Source of the DNA: Aedoeadaptatus coli
GTDB lineage: Bacteria > Bacillota > Clostridia > Tissierellales > Peptoniphilaceae
Length of the DNA stretch: 49,412 nucleotides
Reading direction: 5' to 3'
NCBI RefSeq assembly: GCF_900343085.1
Contig: NZ_OPYI01000015.1
Location: 741 to 50,152 of the forward strand
Shown here in pieces: positions 40,825 to 49,407 of the stretch; position 1 is the stretch's first letter, and every line of letters starts with the position of its first letter. The translations under genes were made by a program, and so were the position numbers. The notes beneath the pieces are model-generated. The model did no database searches and was not told where the DNA came from. It saw only the letters and a list, made by a program, of their open reading frames with translations.

Positions 40825-42780
40825 TCAGTGCTTGTTTTGGGTTAATTTCAGATTGTCGGAGCGGAATTCCCGTCCGCTGCCGTCGTAGTAGCGGCTGAAC
40901 AATTCGTAGTATTCCAGGCGCAGGCCTTGGATAAAGACGATGAGCCCTTCCAGGCCGATGATTAAAATGTTTCCTAAAACCAAAATCACGTAACCGCCTG
41001 CGGTGTGGGGTGCCATTTCGCTCATGACGTGGAAGGCCATAAAGAGCCCCACGTGGTTAATGGCAAAGGCGCCGACACGAATAAAGGACACGATCCCCGA
41101 CAAGGTGGAGATCAACAGCTCGATCATGGAGAACGAGCTTTCGATAAAGTAGCCGCTCTTGTTTCCGCCGTAATCCACATCGGTCTTTGAGATCTTCGCC
41201 ATGAGGGGCTTTTTGAAGATCATAAGCACGATGGAGACGATGAGGATTCCCAAAGCCACGGGCATGGGAATAAAGGATACGACGCCGGCCACATCCAAAA
41301 TCATGGCGAGGAGCATGGCGAAGACCAAAAAGCCGAAGAGGCCGTGTTCGCCGAAAAGCCCGCGGGCCAAGTCTCTGTTTTTAATGGCGTTGGCAAAGTT
41401 CATGCCGTAGGCCAGGACCAAAAGCACGATGCCGAAGCCGATGGCGGCCATAAGCACTTGGTCGATGTTTTGGAAGGGTCTGAGCCAGAGGGCGTCGATG
41501 ATTTCTTCGTTTCCGAAGACCGAACCGTACAAGAAGCCGAAGACCACGGAGGATGCGCCCATGCGCATTAAGAGGCCGCCCATGTCTTTTTGTTTCTTTT
41601 TCGAGACGAGCCAGCCGATAAGCATAAAGATCGCCCCTTGCCCCACGTCGCCGAACATGGCGCCGAAGAGCAGCATGTAGGTAATGCCGACGAAGATCGT
41701 CGGGTCGATTTCGTTGTAATGGGGAATGCCGTACATGCGAACCAAGAGCTCGAAGGGCTTAAAGAACTTTGGGTTTTTCAGCTTCGTCGGCGGGGTAATG
41801 CCCCGAGCCGCTTCCTCCTCGCTTTGGGTGGTGATCACCACGTCGTCGAACTTCGCCGTGCGGCGTTTTATTTCTTCCACGCCGGCCTCGTCGGTCCAGC
41901 CCGTGATCAGGAAATACTCCTTGGCCGTGGCCATTTGTTGCTTGGCCTCTTCGATCCGGCCCAAAAAGAGCATGTGGCCTAAAATCTCCCGCACCTTGTC
42001 CCGGTCGTCGCGGTAGAGGGTCTTGCGTTCCTCGTCCAGCTCCGCCAGGCGGGTGTAGAGATCCGTTTCTTCTTTTTCGAGCTTGGCCAAGGTTTCCTTC
42101 GCCGTGCCCATGGCGTTGTCCATGACCGGCACGTCAATCCAGTGGAGGGATTTCAATACCCGGTCGATTTCATCGGCCACCTCGTTGGGGTAGACGATCA
42201 TGTAGACTTCTTCGTCTTCGAAGGAGCCCGTGTGAAAGACAATGGCCAGGAGGTTTTCGTAGCTGTTTTTCAAGCGCACCCGGGCGGATTTTTCCAGGCG
42301 GCCGAAGCGGGCCGTGAAATACTTCATGTCCCGGATTTGGTTTAAGTCCACGTCCACGTTTTCAAAGAGGGCCATGTTTTGCTTGAAGTTTTCGATGGCC
42401 TCCAGGCGCTTGTGAATCGCCTCGTATTCCGTGCGCATGGGCTCGACCCGATCCAGGAGGGCCTGATACCTGCGGTTTAGGCTTTCCGCGTCTTCGAAAC
42501 CGGTGATCTTTAAGTCCTTAATATGGAAGTAGTCCACCAATTTTTGCGCCTCTTGGGCCTTTTGTCTGATATCCGTGTTAATGGGAAAGGGCGCCAGATT
42601 GTTTAAATCCACGACCATGTCCACATTGTCTTCGAGAGAGTAAATATTGCTGTTCTCCGCCAATTGGGTCATGGCGTCGACCATATCCAGCGCTCCCGAA
42701 GCCAGGACCTGGAACAAAATATCCTTCAGATTCTCGATCCGGCCGACGACACTGAGCATGACCATTCTCTCTACTGCCAT
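40825..42780 (-). CDS. V-type ATPase subunit I (a-subunit)
   Basis: This 651-aa subunit has a cytoplasmic N-terminal half (two alpha-beta lobes linked by long helices) and a membrane C-terminal half with about seven or eight helices that form the ion channels against the K ring. It starts MAVERMVMLSVVGRIENLKDIL. The channel region FIRVGAFAINHVGLFMAF contains the essential Arg. It overlaps the C gene by 10 nt. Confidence 0.95.
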   Translation of the reverse strand: MAVERMVMLSVVGRIENLKDILFQVLASGALDMVDAMTQLAENSNIYSLEDNVDMVVDLNNLAPFPINTDIRQKAQEAQKLVDYFHIKDLKITGFEDAESLNRRYQALLDRVEPMRTEYEAIHKRLEAIENFKQNMALFENVDVDLNQIRDMKYFTARFGRLEKSARVRLKNSYENLLAIVFHTGSFEDEEVYMIVYPNEVADEIDRVLKSLHWIDVPVMDNAMGTAKETLAKLEKEETDLYTRLAELDEERKTLYRDDRDKVREILGHMLFLGRIEEAKQQMATAKEYFLITGWTDEAGVEEIKRRTAKFDDVVITTQSEEEAARGITPPTKLKNPKFFKPFELLVRMYGIPHYNEIDPTIFVGITYMLLFGAMFGDVGQGAIFMLIGWLVSKKKQKDMGGLLMRMGASSVVFGFLYGSVFGNEEIIDALWLRPFQNIDQVLMAAIGFGIVLLVLAYGMNFANAIKNRDLARGLFGEHGLFGFLVFAMLLAMILDVAGVVSFIPMPVALGILIVSIVLMIFKKPLMAKISKTDVDYGGNKSGYFIESSFSMIELLISTLSGIVSFIRVGAFAINHVGLFMAFHVMSEMAPHTAGGYVILVLGNILIIGLEGLIVFIQGLRLEYYELFSRYYDGSGREFRSDNLKLTQNKH

Positions 42781-43790
42781 ACTTCACCTTCTTTCATAGG
42801 AATCGTCAAGAGACTCCTGATTAAATCTTTTCCGAAGCCGAGCCTCAGCCCTTCCAAAGTGGTGGAGACGTCTTTTATGGCGTTTTCCAGCAAAATGGAC
42901 AGGGCGACGATTCGACCCAGGCTTAAACCCGCCTGTTGGTAATGTTTTTCATAGACGGCGGCCAAATCCCTCGTGGCCAAAATGTCGGCCATTTGGTTGT
43001 TTCGCTTTTCCTGGAAGAGGAAGGAAAAAGACGAGTTCCTTACCGAGCGCACCAGGGCGTTCACATCTTCCGCATAGATCCAGGATTTTAAAAGCTTCGG
43101 GGGAATGTTTCCGCCGTGAATGACGAAGTTTTCCATTTCCGACTTTAATATGTCGTAGGTCTTTTTGCCCCGGTAAATGTAGCGAATGTTCAACAGATCC
43201 ACATGGCGATTCAACATGGCCATAATTTCCTTGCGGTCTTTTTTCGGCAGCTCTCGCGCTTCCTTGATCAGGCGCTCGTAGTAGCTTCTGTCCAGCTCCA
43301 TTTCGATGTAAAAAAGAATCTTATCGCGGGCGACCCCTTTGTAGGCGGAAAGCATCCGGCCGTAGGGCGTGGCCTCCAAGACCTTGAACAATTCGTCGGG
43401 ACCGACGGTTTGATCCTTGGGCAAGAGCATGGGATCCAGGGCCAAGAGGCTTTTCCGCACGAGGCCCACGTCTTCGTCGTGATAGACCGCCCGGAAGATC
43501 CGCTTTAAATCCTGAATTTCATAGCGCGTTAAAAGGGCGTTGTAAAAGCTCCGGGCCGATCCCTGTAAGTAGTAGTGAAAGCCGTTTAAGGTATCGTAGA
43601 CCTTTTGTGCCATCTTTACATTCACTTCCAACAGATGAGGGTTTTCGGTAAGCTCCAAGCCCCACGTGCTTTCTAAAATCGCCAGACCGTCTTTAATGTT
43701 TCCCGCTTCCAGAATCTTTAAAGGCACTTCCGGTTTAAGAAAACGGGCGTAGACGGCCACGGCTTTGGTGTTGACTGCAGCGTAACTCAT
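42771..43790 (-). CDS. V-type ATPase subunit C (d-type)
   Basis: This 339-aa helical protein caps the K ring and connects it to the central stalk. Its typical start is SYAAVNTKAVAVYARFL. The ATG follows GGGAGG. In this operon C lies before I, whereas in Enterococcus hirae it lies after K and E, so the order is rearranged. Confidence 0.9.
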   Translation of the reverse strand: MSYAAVNTKAVAVYARFLKPEVPLKILEAGNIKDGLAILESTWGLELTENPHLLEVNVKMAQKVYDTLNGFHYYLQGSARSFYNALLTRYEIQDLKRIFRAVYHDEDVGLVRKSLLALDPMLLPKDQTVGPDELFKVLEATPYGRMLSAYKGVARDKILFYIEMELDRSYYERLIKEARELPKKDRKEIMAMLNRHVDLLNIRYIYRGKKTYDILKSEMENFVIHGGNIPPKLLKSWIYAEDVNALVRSVRNSSFSFLFQEKRNNQMADILATRDLAAVYEKHYQQAGLSLGRIVALSILLENAIKDVSTTLEGLRLGFGKDLIRSLLTIPMKEGEVWQ

Positions 43791-43802
43791 ACTCGCCTCC
43801 CA

Positions 43803-44111
43803 TCAAATGTCCAGGAGTTGAAACGCTTCTTCCACCAATTCCGCTTTGTGGGCTTTATACACCGCATCCACCGATTCCAGCTTCTTGCGGTTGTTTTCTT
43901 TGATTCCCTCGACCACGTCCATGGCCTCGTTGTAAATCGCATCGTAACTGTCCTTCGCCGAAGCCTTCGACGCTTCCCGCTCGTCCACTTCCATTTCCGT
44001 GAAATGCTTTTGCAGATCCGCTTTTTCGTCGTCGATGGCCTTTTCTTCTTCTCGAACCATGGCGTCGGTTCGTTCGTCCAATTCTATGACGCTTCGAATC
44101 AAGTGTTCCAA
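43803..44111 (-). CDS. V-type ATPase peripheral stalk subunit (G/H type)
   Basis: This 102-aa protein is almost wholly charged and helical and is rich in Glu, Lys and Asp. It is the expected partner of subunit E in the peripheral stalk (NtpF-like). It is the first gene of the operon, which agrees with E. hirae. The start is TTG at 44109-44111, four nt after GGGGAG. Identification rests on position and composition because this subunit is poorly conserved. Confidence 0.75.
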   Translation of the reverse strand: MEHLIRSVIELDERTDAMVREEEKAIDDEKADLQKHFTEMEVDEREASKASAKDSYDAIYNEAMDVVEGIKENNRKKLESVDAVYKAHKAELVEEAFQLLDI

Positions 44112-44174
44112 CGTACTCCCCTTTCCATTAAATATTCGGTAAATCCCCCGAAAAGAGGACTTACAGGTATGATC

Positions 44175-44203
44175 ATTTTAGCACTTGCCCCTTCGTAAAG
44201 CAA
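44175..44203 (-). promoter_or_regulatory. V-ATPase operon promoter
   Basis: On the minus strand TTGCTT (44198-44203), 17 nt and TAAAAT (44175-44180) lie about 60 nt upstream of the first gene. Confidence 0.65.
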
Positions 44204-44472
44204 AAAAACAACACTGCAGAATCGGCAGTTTTTTCAGATTTGCACCGTTTTATTTGTGAAAAGAAGGTTGCCGCGATTTAAATTTAAAATAGGGAAAAAT
44301 CGCCTCGGGAAAATCTATTTAAAAACGGCGTTTTTACATCAAATAAAACGACAATTTTTCGAAAATACGATCCATTCTCAAAGCCGTTTCTTTTTGAGCC
44401 TCTGACAGGTAAAAATAATTGTGTTTTTGCAAATTTTTTCCATTTTTCGGTGAATTTGCGCCAGTTTTTTGG
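44204..44472. other. AT-rich spacer upstream of the Lrp-type regulator
   Basis: No gene is seen in this roughly 270-nt stretch. It is much richer in A and T than the rest of the window, with many A and T tracts. One short hairpin (ACTGC-7 nt-GCAGT followed by T6, about 44213-44236) is present. Placed between the V-ATPase promoter and the lrp promoter, it could hold binding sites for the Lrp-type protein or another DNA-bending regulator. Confidence 0.5.
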
Positions 44473-44478
44473 TATAAT
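44473..44478 (+). promoter_or_regulatory. -10 box of the lrp-like gene
   Basis: TATAAT at 44473-44478 lies about 40 nt upstream of the ATG. The -35 at 17-nt spacing is poor, which would suit a regulated or autoregulated promoter. Confidence 0.5.
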
Positions 44479-44518
44479 CTCATTAACCTATTTGTTTTGA
44501 TTAAAGGAGGTGCATAAG

Positions 44519-45010
44519 ATGCACATCAATCGCTTTACCGGTGATTCCATCGACACATATATCTTGTCCCTGCTCAACGAAAACAGCCGCATGTCCTTAA
44601 GCGACATCGCGAAAAAAGTGAGCCTTTCCGTATCGGCCACGCGCAATCGGATCCATCGCTTGGAAGATGCGGGCGTCATTGCCGGCTACACCATTCTCCT
44701 CGGCGGAGAAGAGGACGATTCCTACATCCACTCCTTCTGTCTCATCGACATCTCCGAGGAAGACAATACCTTGGAAGAATTTATTAACTACATCCAAACG
44801 TCCGATCAGGTCACCGACTGCTGGAAGCTTATGGGGGAATACCAGTTTTTAATTCGCATTAAATCCACCTCGTCGAAAGCTTTAGACGATTTTTTAATGC
44901 GCCTCAGGGAATCCATTTCCATTAAGCGGACCAACACCATCGGCGCCTTGAATCAGGTCAAGGGAAAGGACATTCGCGAACACAATGCCATTCGGATTCA
45001 GGAAAAGTAA
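44519..45010 (+). CDS. Lrp/AsnC family transcription regulator
   Basis: This 163-aa regulator has an N-terminal winged HTH (residues 5-60: LNENSRMSLSDIAKKVSLSVSATRNRIHRLEDAGVI) and a C-terminal RAM ligand domain (from about 70). Such proteins bind amino acids and assemble as octamers on AT-rich DNA. The ATG at 44519 has AAAGGAGG 8 nt upstream. It sits next to hom and asd, so control of aspartate-family synthesis or of its own AT-rich upstream region is likely but not shown. Confidence 0.93.
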   Translation: MHINRFTGDSIDTYILSLLNENSRMSLSDIAKKVSLSVSATRNRIHRLEDAGVIAGYTILLGGEEDDSYIHSFCLIDISEEDNTLEEFINYIQTSDQVTDCWKLMGEYQFLIRIKSTSSKALDDFLMRLRESISIKRTNTIGALNQVKGKDIREHNAIRIQEK

Positions 45011-45038
45011 AAGCGGGCGCTTCGGCGCTCGTTTTTTT
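45011..45038 (+). terminator. Terminator of the lrp-like gene
   Basis: GCGGGCGC-TTCG-GCGCTCGT with a T-run directly follows the stop codon. Confidence 0.88.
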
Positions 45039-45047
45039 ATATGGAAG

Positions 45048-45074
45048 AAAAAAAGACAAGCCGCGGGGCTTGCC
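45048..45074 (-). terminator. Terminator of hom
   Basis: On the minus strand GGCAAGCC-CCGC-GGCTTGTC is followed by seven T. Confidence 0.88.
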
Positions 45075-45083
45075 TTTCAATCT

Positions 45084-46223
45084 TTAGTCTTCCATGCGGG
45101 CGAAGAAGGTTTTTTCGTCCAGTTGCTTCAATAATTCGTCTCGGGCCATGTCCTTGGTGTAGGTGAATCCTTCTTCCACCCGATCCACGAAATCCCCTTC
45201 CAGTTCTTTTGCCACGAAGTAGCGGCCGCGAATGGGAGCGAGGGCCACATCGCCCCGCTTCAAGAGGGGCATGGCGCTTTTTGTGGCGGCGGCCACGAGA
45301 TCGGCCACCACGGCGTTACCCGTGGGCTCTTTGCCGGCGCCGGGGCCGGTGAAGGCCAAATCGCCGACCCAGCTGCCCTTTACATTCACCTGATTAATGG
45401 CATCGGGCAAAATAGCCAAGCTGTCCGCCCCGTCTAAGAGCACCGGTTCCACCACGGCTTCGATGCCGCCTTCTACCGGTTTCGCCGAGGCAACGAGTTT
45501 CACCTTCTTATTTTGCCCTTTCAGATAGGCCACCACGGATTGATCGATTTGAGCGATGCCTCGAGTGGGAATGGCGTCGCCGTCCACGTGGCCGAAGGCC
45601 ATTTCGATTAAGAGGTGCAGTTTTCTGCGGGTGTCGTAGCCTTCCACGTCGTCGGTGGGGTCTTGTTCGGCGTAGCCCAGCTTTTGGCACAGGGCCAGGG
45701 TGTCTTTGTAATCGGCGCCTTCTTTAAACATGGCGTTTAAAAGGTAGTTGCAGGTGCCGTTTAAAATGCCCTTCACATCCAAAATGTCGTTTTGCAGGCA
45801 AAGAGCCCGAAGGGGCGTCAGGACGGGAATGCCGCCGCCCACGGCCGCTTCAAACAAGAAGGGCGCGCCGGTTTTTTCCGATAAGGCCACGAGCTCTTCG
45901 TAGTGGGCGCTAACGCAGGCCTTGTTGGCGGTAACCACGCCCACGCCTTTTTCCAGGGCCCGGCGCATGTAGTCGTAGGCCATGTCCATGGCGCCGGTGG
46001 CTTCGGCGATGCAGTCCACTTCTTCGAGGACCTGATCGTATTCCTTGGCCGTGACCACGGGCTCGTCGATTTCAAGCTCCAGGGTATTTCTGCTCCGGTC
46101 CGATGCGACCACGTAGGCGATCTCCATGGGGCCGATCGTTTTTTCGAAAATCTCTTGTCGATCCTTTAAAATGTCGTAGGCGCCGCGACCCACGGTGCCG
46201 AATCCGATTAATGCCAGTTTCAT
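45084..46223 (-). CDS. Homoserine dehydrogenase
   Basis: This enzyme reduces aspartate-4-semialdehyde to homoserine with NAD(P)H (379 aa). The nucleotide-binding motif GFGTVGRGAY is at residues 6-15, NKACVSAHYEEL and the catalytic region GILNGTCNYLLNAM and GYAEQDPTDDVEGYD are typical. It lacks the long C-terminal ACT domain of the larger Hom proteins, so feedback control by threonine may be weak or reside elsewhere. The ATG at 46221-46223 follows AAAGGGG; the upstream in-frame start precedes that site. It is transcribed divergently from asd. Confidence 0.95.
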   Translation of the reverse strand: MKLALIGFGTVGRGAYDILKDRQEIFEKTIGPMEIAYVVASDRSRNTLELEIDEPVVTAKEYDQVLEEVDCIAEATGAMDMAYDYMRRALEKGVGVVTANKACVSAHYEELVALSEKTGAPFLFEAAVGGGIPVLTPLRALCLQNDILDVKGILNGTCNYLLNAMFKEGADYKDTLALCQKLGYAEQDPTDDVEGYDTRRKLHLLIEMAFGHVDGDAIPTRGIAQIDQSVVAYLKGQNKKVKLVASAKPVEGGIEAVVEPVLLDGADSLAILPDAINQVNVKGSWVGDLAFTGPGAGKEPTGNAVVADLVAAATKSAMPLLKRGDVALAPIRGRYFVAKELEGDFVDRVEEGFTYTKDMARDELLKQLDEKTFFARMED

Positions 46224-46269
46224 GTTTTCCCCTTTCTTTTTCACTTCGCTGCATTCAGTCCATTATGAA

Positions 46270-46302
46270 TTGACTATACTAGAGTGTTTTTGTTATAGTC
46301 AA
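46270..46302. promoter_or_regulatory. Symmetric divergent promoter of hom and asd
   Basis: TTGACTATAC (46270-46279) and TTATAGTCAA (46293-46302) form an inverted repeat matching in 9 of 10 bases. On the plus strand TTGACT-17-TTATAG drives asd. On the minus strand the same elements read TTGACT-17-GTATAG for hom. Each arm thus holds the -35 of one promoter and the -10 of the other, so both occupy the same 33 bp and should compete for RNA polymerase. Confidence 0.8.
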
Positions 46303-46339
46303 GAAAAACATTGCTCACATATAAGAAAGAAGGTTTATT

Positions 46340-47335
46340 ATGACGATCTATCGCACAGCTATTTTAGGCGCAACGGGCCTTGTGGGCCAAACCATGCGCA
46401 GCATTTTGGAAGAAAGGAATCTCCCTCTGGAACTTTCCATGTTTGCATCGAAAAACAGTGCGGGCAAGACCTTTACTTTTAACGGTGAAGAACACGTCAT
46501 CGAAGAGCTTACGGAAGATGCCTTGCGTGAAGGCAAATTCGACTATGTACTCAGTGCTTTAGACGGCGATTTGGCCGCCAAATATTGCCCCGTGGCCGCC
46601 GAAGCGGGCGCCATTGTCATCGACAACAGCTCCCACTTCCGCATGGTCGACGGCATTCCCTTGGTGGTCCCCGAAATCAATCCGGAAGATATTTCCGACA
46701 AGGCGGGCATTATCGCCAATCCCAACTGCTCCACGATTCAATCCGTGGTGGCCTTAAAGCCAATTGAAGACCTCTTTAAGATGAAGCGGATCGTCTTTAC
46801 TACCTTCCAAGCCGTCAGCGGCTCCGGCGTTCGAGGCATCGCCGATTTGGAAAACGGCGTCAAGGGCGAAGCCCCGGAATTTTACCCCTACCCCATCGCA
46901 TTTAACTGCCTTCCCCACATCGACGACTTCCTGGACGACGGCTACACCAAGGAAGAAATGAAGATGGTGAACGAATCCAGAAAGATTTTCCACCGGCCGG
47001 ATCTGGCCGTCACCGCCACCGCCGTTCGCGTGCCGGTGAAGGGCGCCCACGCCATTTCCGTAAACGTCACCTGCGAAAAACCCGTCGACCTCGACAAACT
47101 CCGCGCCGCATACGAAGCCATGGACGACGTAGTGCTTCAAGACGACGTGAAGAATCTGGTTTATCCCTTGCAAATCAATGCCGAAGGCAAAGACGAAGTC
47201 TTCGTGGGCCGCATTCGCAAAGACGATTCCTGCGAAAACAGCTTAAACCTTTGGGTCGTCGCCGACAACATTCGCAAGGGCGCCGCACTAAACGCCATTC
47301 AAATTCTTGAAAAACACTTAAACGCACGGGCATGA
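46340..47335 (+). CDS. Aspartate-semialdehyde dehydrogenase
   Basis: This enzyme makes aspartate-4-semialdehyde from aspartyl phosphate (331 aa), the branch point to lysine/diaminopimelate and homoserine. It shows the nucleotide motif GATGLVGQTM at 10-19, the catalytic Cys in NPNCSTIQ and the substrate-binding SGSGVRG region. The ATG follows GAAGGTTT. It overlaps the nitrilase-family gene as ATGA. Confidence 0.95.
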   Translation: MTIYRTAILGATGLVGQTMRSILEERNLPLELSMFASKNSAGKTFTFNGEEHVIEELTEDALREGKFDYVLSALDGDLAAKYCPVAAEAGAIVIDNSSHFRMVDGIPLVVPEINPEDISDKAGIIANPNCSTIQSVVALKPIEDLFKMKRIVFTTFQAVSGSGVRGIADLENGVKGEAPEFYPYPIAFNCLPHIDDFLDDGYTKEEMKMVNESRKIFHRPDLAVTATAVRVPVKGAHAISVNVTCEKPVDLDKLRAAYEAMDDVVLQDDVKNLVYPLQINAEGKDEVFVGRIRKDDSCENSLNLWVVADNIRKGAALNAIQILEKHLNARA

Positions 47336-48126
47336 GAGTTTCCGTCATCCAGGCCCCCATCGGCCCCATGCTCCTCGATGAAAATCGAAAGACGATTTTC
47401 GGCGCCATGGAAGCGGCCTTAAACGACGATCCCGATGTGATCGTGCTCCCCGAAATGTGGAACTCAGGCTTTTATCCGGAGAAATTTTCCGCCGAGGACG
47501 ATTATATGGAAGAAGCCCTGTGCCGAGACCTTTCCTCCTTTGCCAAAGCCCACGCCGTCAACCTCGTGGCCGGCAGCCTTACCGTGTGGGATAAGGGCCA
47601 TCGGGCGAACCGCGCCTTTATCTACGACCGCACAGGCGCGCTCCTAGGCACCTACGACAAGGCCCACCTCTTTCCCATGGGGGCGGAAAAAGAATGCTTC
47701 ACCCCGGGAGATAAAAGCCTCGCCTTCGAACTGGACGGCGTAGGGGCAGGCATCGTCACCTGTTTCGATTTGCGGATGCTCGAGTGGGTGCGCCTCGCCG
47801 TCATGGGGCGGGCGAAGATTCTCTTCGTTCCCATGGCATGGGGCCTTTCCCGGGTGCCCCACATGCATCTCTTCGCCCGGGCGCGGGCCGTGGAAAATCA
47901 ATGCTTCGTCGTGGCGGTCAACTGCACGAAGCTCGCCGATTACCCGGCCATGGGCGGCGGCGGAAGCTGCATCTACGACCCCATGGGCGAGGAAGTGCTC
48001 ATGACGGGCACGGAAGCCTGCGTCCACACGGTGGATTTGGATTTGAACAAGGTGGACGAAGCCAAGGCCATGTTCGATCTCTATAAAGAGCGACGACCGG
48101 CGCTCTATGGCGGTTTGGTGAAGTAA
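47332..48126 (+). CDS. Nitrilase-family carbon-nitrogen hydrolase
   Basis: This is a 264-aa amidase of the nitrilase superfamily. The catalytic triad is Glu in VLPEMWN (about 41), Lys in YDKAHLF (about 106) and Cys in IVTCFDLRM (about 141). Omega-amidase (YafV/Nit2-like) enzymes that hydrolyse 2-oxoglutaramate or 2-oxosuccinamate have this size and motif set; the exact substrate is open. Its start overlaps the asd stop, so it is cotranscribed and coupled. Confidence 0.88.
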   Translation: MRVSVIQAPIGPMLLDENRKTIFGAMEAALNDDPDVIVLPEMWNSGFYPEKFSAEDDYMEEALCRDLSSFAKAHAVNLVAGSLTVWDKGHRANRAFIYDRTGALLGTYDKAHLFPMGAEKECFTPGDKSLAFELDGVGAGIVTCFDLRMLEWVRLAVMGRAKILFVPMAWGLSRVPHMHLFARARAVENQCFVVAVNCTKLADYPAMGGGGSCIYDPMGEEVLMTGTEACVHTVDLDLNKVDEAKAMFDLYKERRPALYGGLVK

Positions 48127-48127
48127 C

Positions 48128-49285
48128 ATGCAAAAACAAGACATTCTATCGGCGGCGGAGGTGGCGAAGGCCCACTACCGCCACCTCCACACCCATCCGG
48201 AACTGAGCGGCGAAGAGTTTGAAACCGCCCGCTACATTAAACGCGTGCTGGCGGAGCTTGACCTTCCCGTACACGACTACTCCAACGGCGGCTTTCACGG
48301 CGACATCAAAGGCACGAAAGACGGCCCCCTGGTGGCCCTTCGCGCCGACATGGACGCCCTGCCCCTTAAAGAAGACACGGGCCTATCCTTCGCCTCCGAA
48401 AATGACGGCGTCATGCACGCCTGCGGCCACGACATGCACATGGCCTCCCTTCTCGGCACGGCCATCTACTTCGCCGAACACCGGGACTTTCCCGGCACCG
48501 TGCGCCTGATCTTTCAGCCCAACGAGGAAAAAGACGGCGGCGCCGAAGTCATGGTCGCCGAAGGCGTCATGGACGGCGTGAGCCACTGCATGGGCCTCCA
48601 CGTGTCCCCCTATTTGGACGTGGGCACCTTCGGCCTGCGACCCGGCTTTATGTACGCCGGCGTGGAAGATTTTAAAATCACCTTGACGGGCAAGGGGGGC
48701 CATGCGGCCAATCCCGAGCTCTGCACGGATCCCATCGTCTGCGGCGGCCACGTCATCGTGGCCTTGCAAAGCATCGTGGCCCGCCACGTCTCACCCTTTA
48801 CCCCGGCGGTGGTCACCATCGGCGCCGCCCGCGGCGGCAACAAGCACAACATCATTCCCGATGAAATGATTCTTGAAGGGACCATTCGCTCGGACAACTT
48901 GGCCAATCGGGACAAGCTCCGCGGCCTTCTCACCGACATTTCCGCCGCTACGGCAAAGGCCCACGGCTGCGACTGTACCGTGGAAATCATCAAGGGCTAT
49001 GTTCCCCTTATTAACGATGAAAAGGCCACGGAAATCGTGGCTCAGGCCCTTCGCGCCACATGCGGCGAAGACGCCGTCACCTTCCTTCCCACCCCCACCA
49101 TGGGCGCGGAAGACTTCGCCTACTACCTGCAAAAAGCGCCGGGCACCTTTATCAATCTCGGCGTAAAAAATCCCGGAGACGAACGCAACGCCATTCACAC
49201 GCCGCAGTTTTTCCCCGACGAGGCGGCCTTGAAATACGGCATCCTCGCCGAAGTGGCATCGGCCCTGGCCTTTATGGAAAAATAA
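48128..49285 (+). CDS. M20-family amidohydrolase
   Basis: This 385-aa metallo-hydrolase of the M20D group includes hippurate/indole-acetyl-amino-acid hydrolases and N-acetyldiaminopimelate deacetylases. Metal-binding motifs ACGHDMHMA and FQPNEEKDGGAEVM are clear, with a lid domain at about 180-300. It follows the nitrilase-family stop by 1 nt. In an operon with asd, N-acetyl-diaminopimelate deacetylase (lysine branch) is a sensible candidate, but no other dap genes are present in this window. Confidence 0.88.
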   Translation: MQKQDILSAAEVAKAHYRHLHTHPELSGEEFETARYIKRVLAELDLPVHDYSNGGFHGDIKGTKDGPLVALRADMDALPLKEDTGLSFASENDGVMHACGHDMHMASLLGTAIYFAEHRDFPGTVRLIFQPNEEKDGGAEVMVAEGVMDGVSHCMGLHVSPYLDVGTFGLRPGFMYAGVEDFKITLTGKGGHAANPELCTDPIVCGGHVIVALQSIVARHVSPFTPAVVTIGAARGGNKHNIIPDEMILEGTIRSDNLANRDKLRGLLTDISAATAKAHGCDCTVEIIKGYVPLINDEKATEIVAQALRATCGEDAVTFLPTPTMGAEDFAYYLQKAPGTFINLGVKNPGDERNAIHTPQFFPDEAALKYGILAEVASALAFMEK

Positions 49286-49335
49286 GGCTCTATAATATCC
49301 GTTGGGGAGTAACCTCCTCAATGGATATTTTTGTG
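49286..49335. repeat. Palindromic repeat, copy 3, acting as terminator
   Basis: AATATCCGTTGGGGAG and CTCCTCAATGGATATT pair around TAAC, followed by a T-run. It begins right after the M20 gene stop and would end the asd operon. It is the most regular of the three copies in the window. Confidence 0.8.
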
Positions 49336-49407
49336 CAAAAAGATAGCACTTGTTTTCCCTATCACCTAAAATTAAATCACCACAAAATAATAAAGGAGGG
49401 CAAACAA

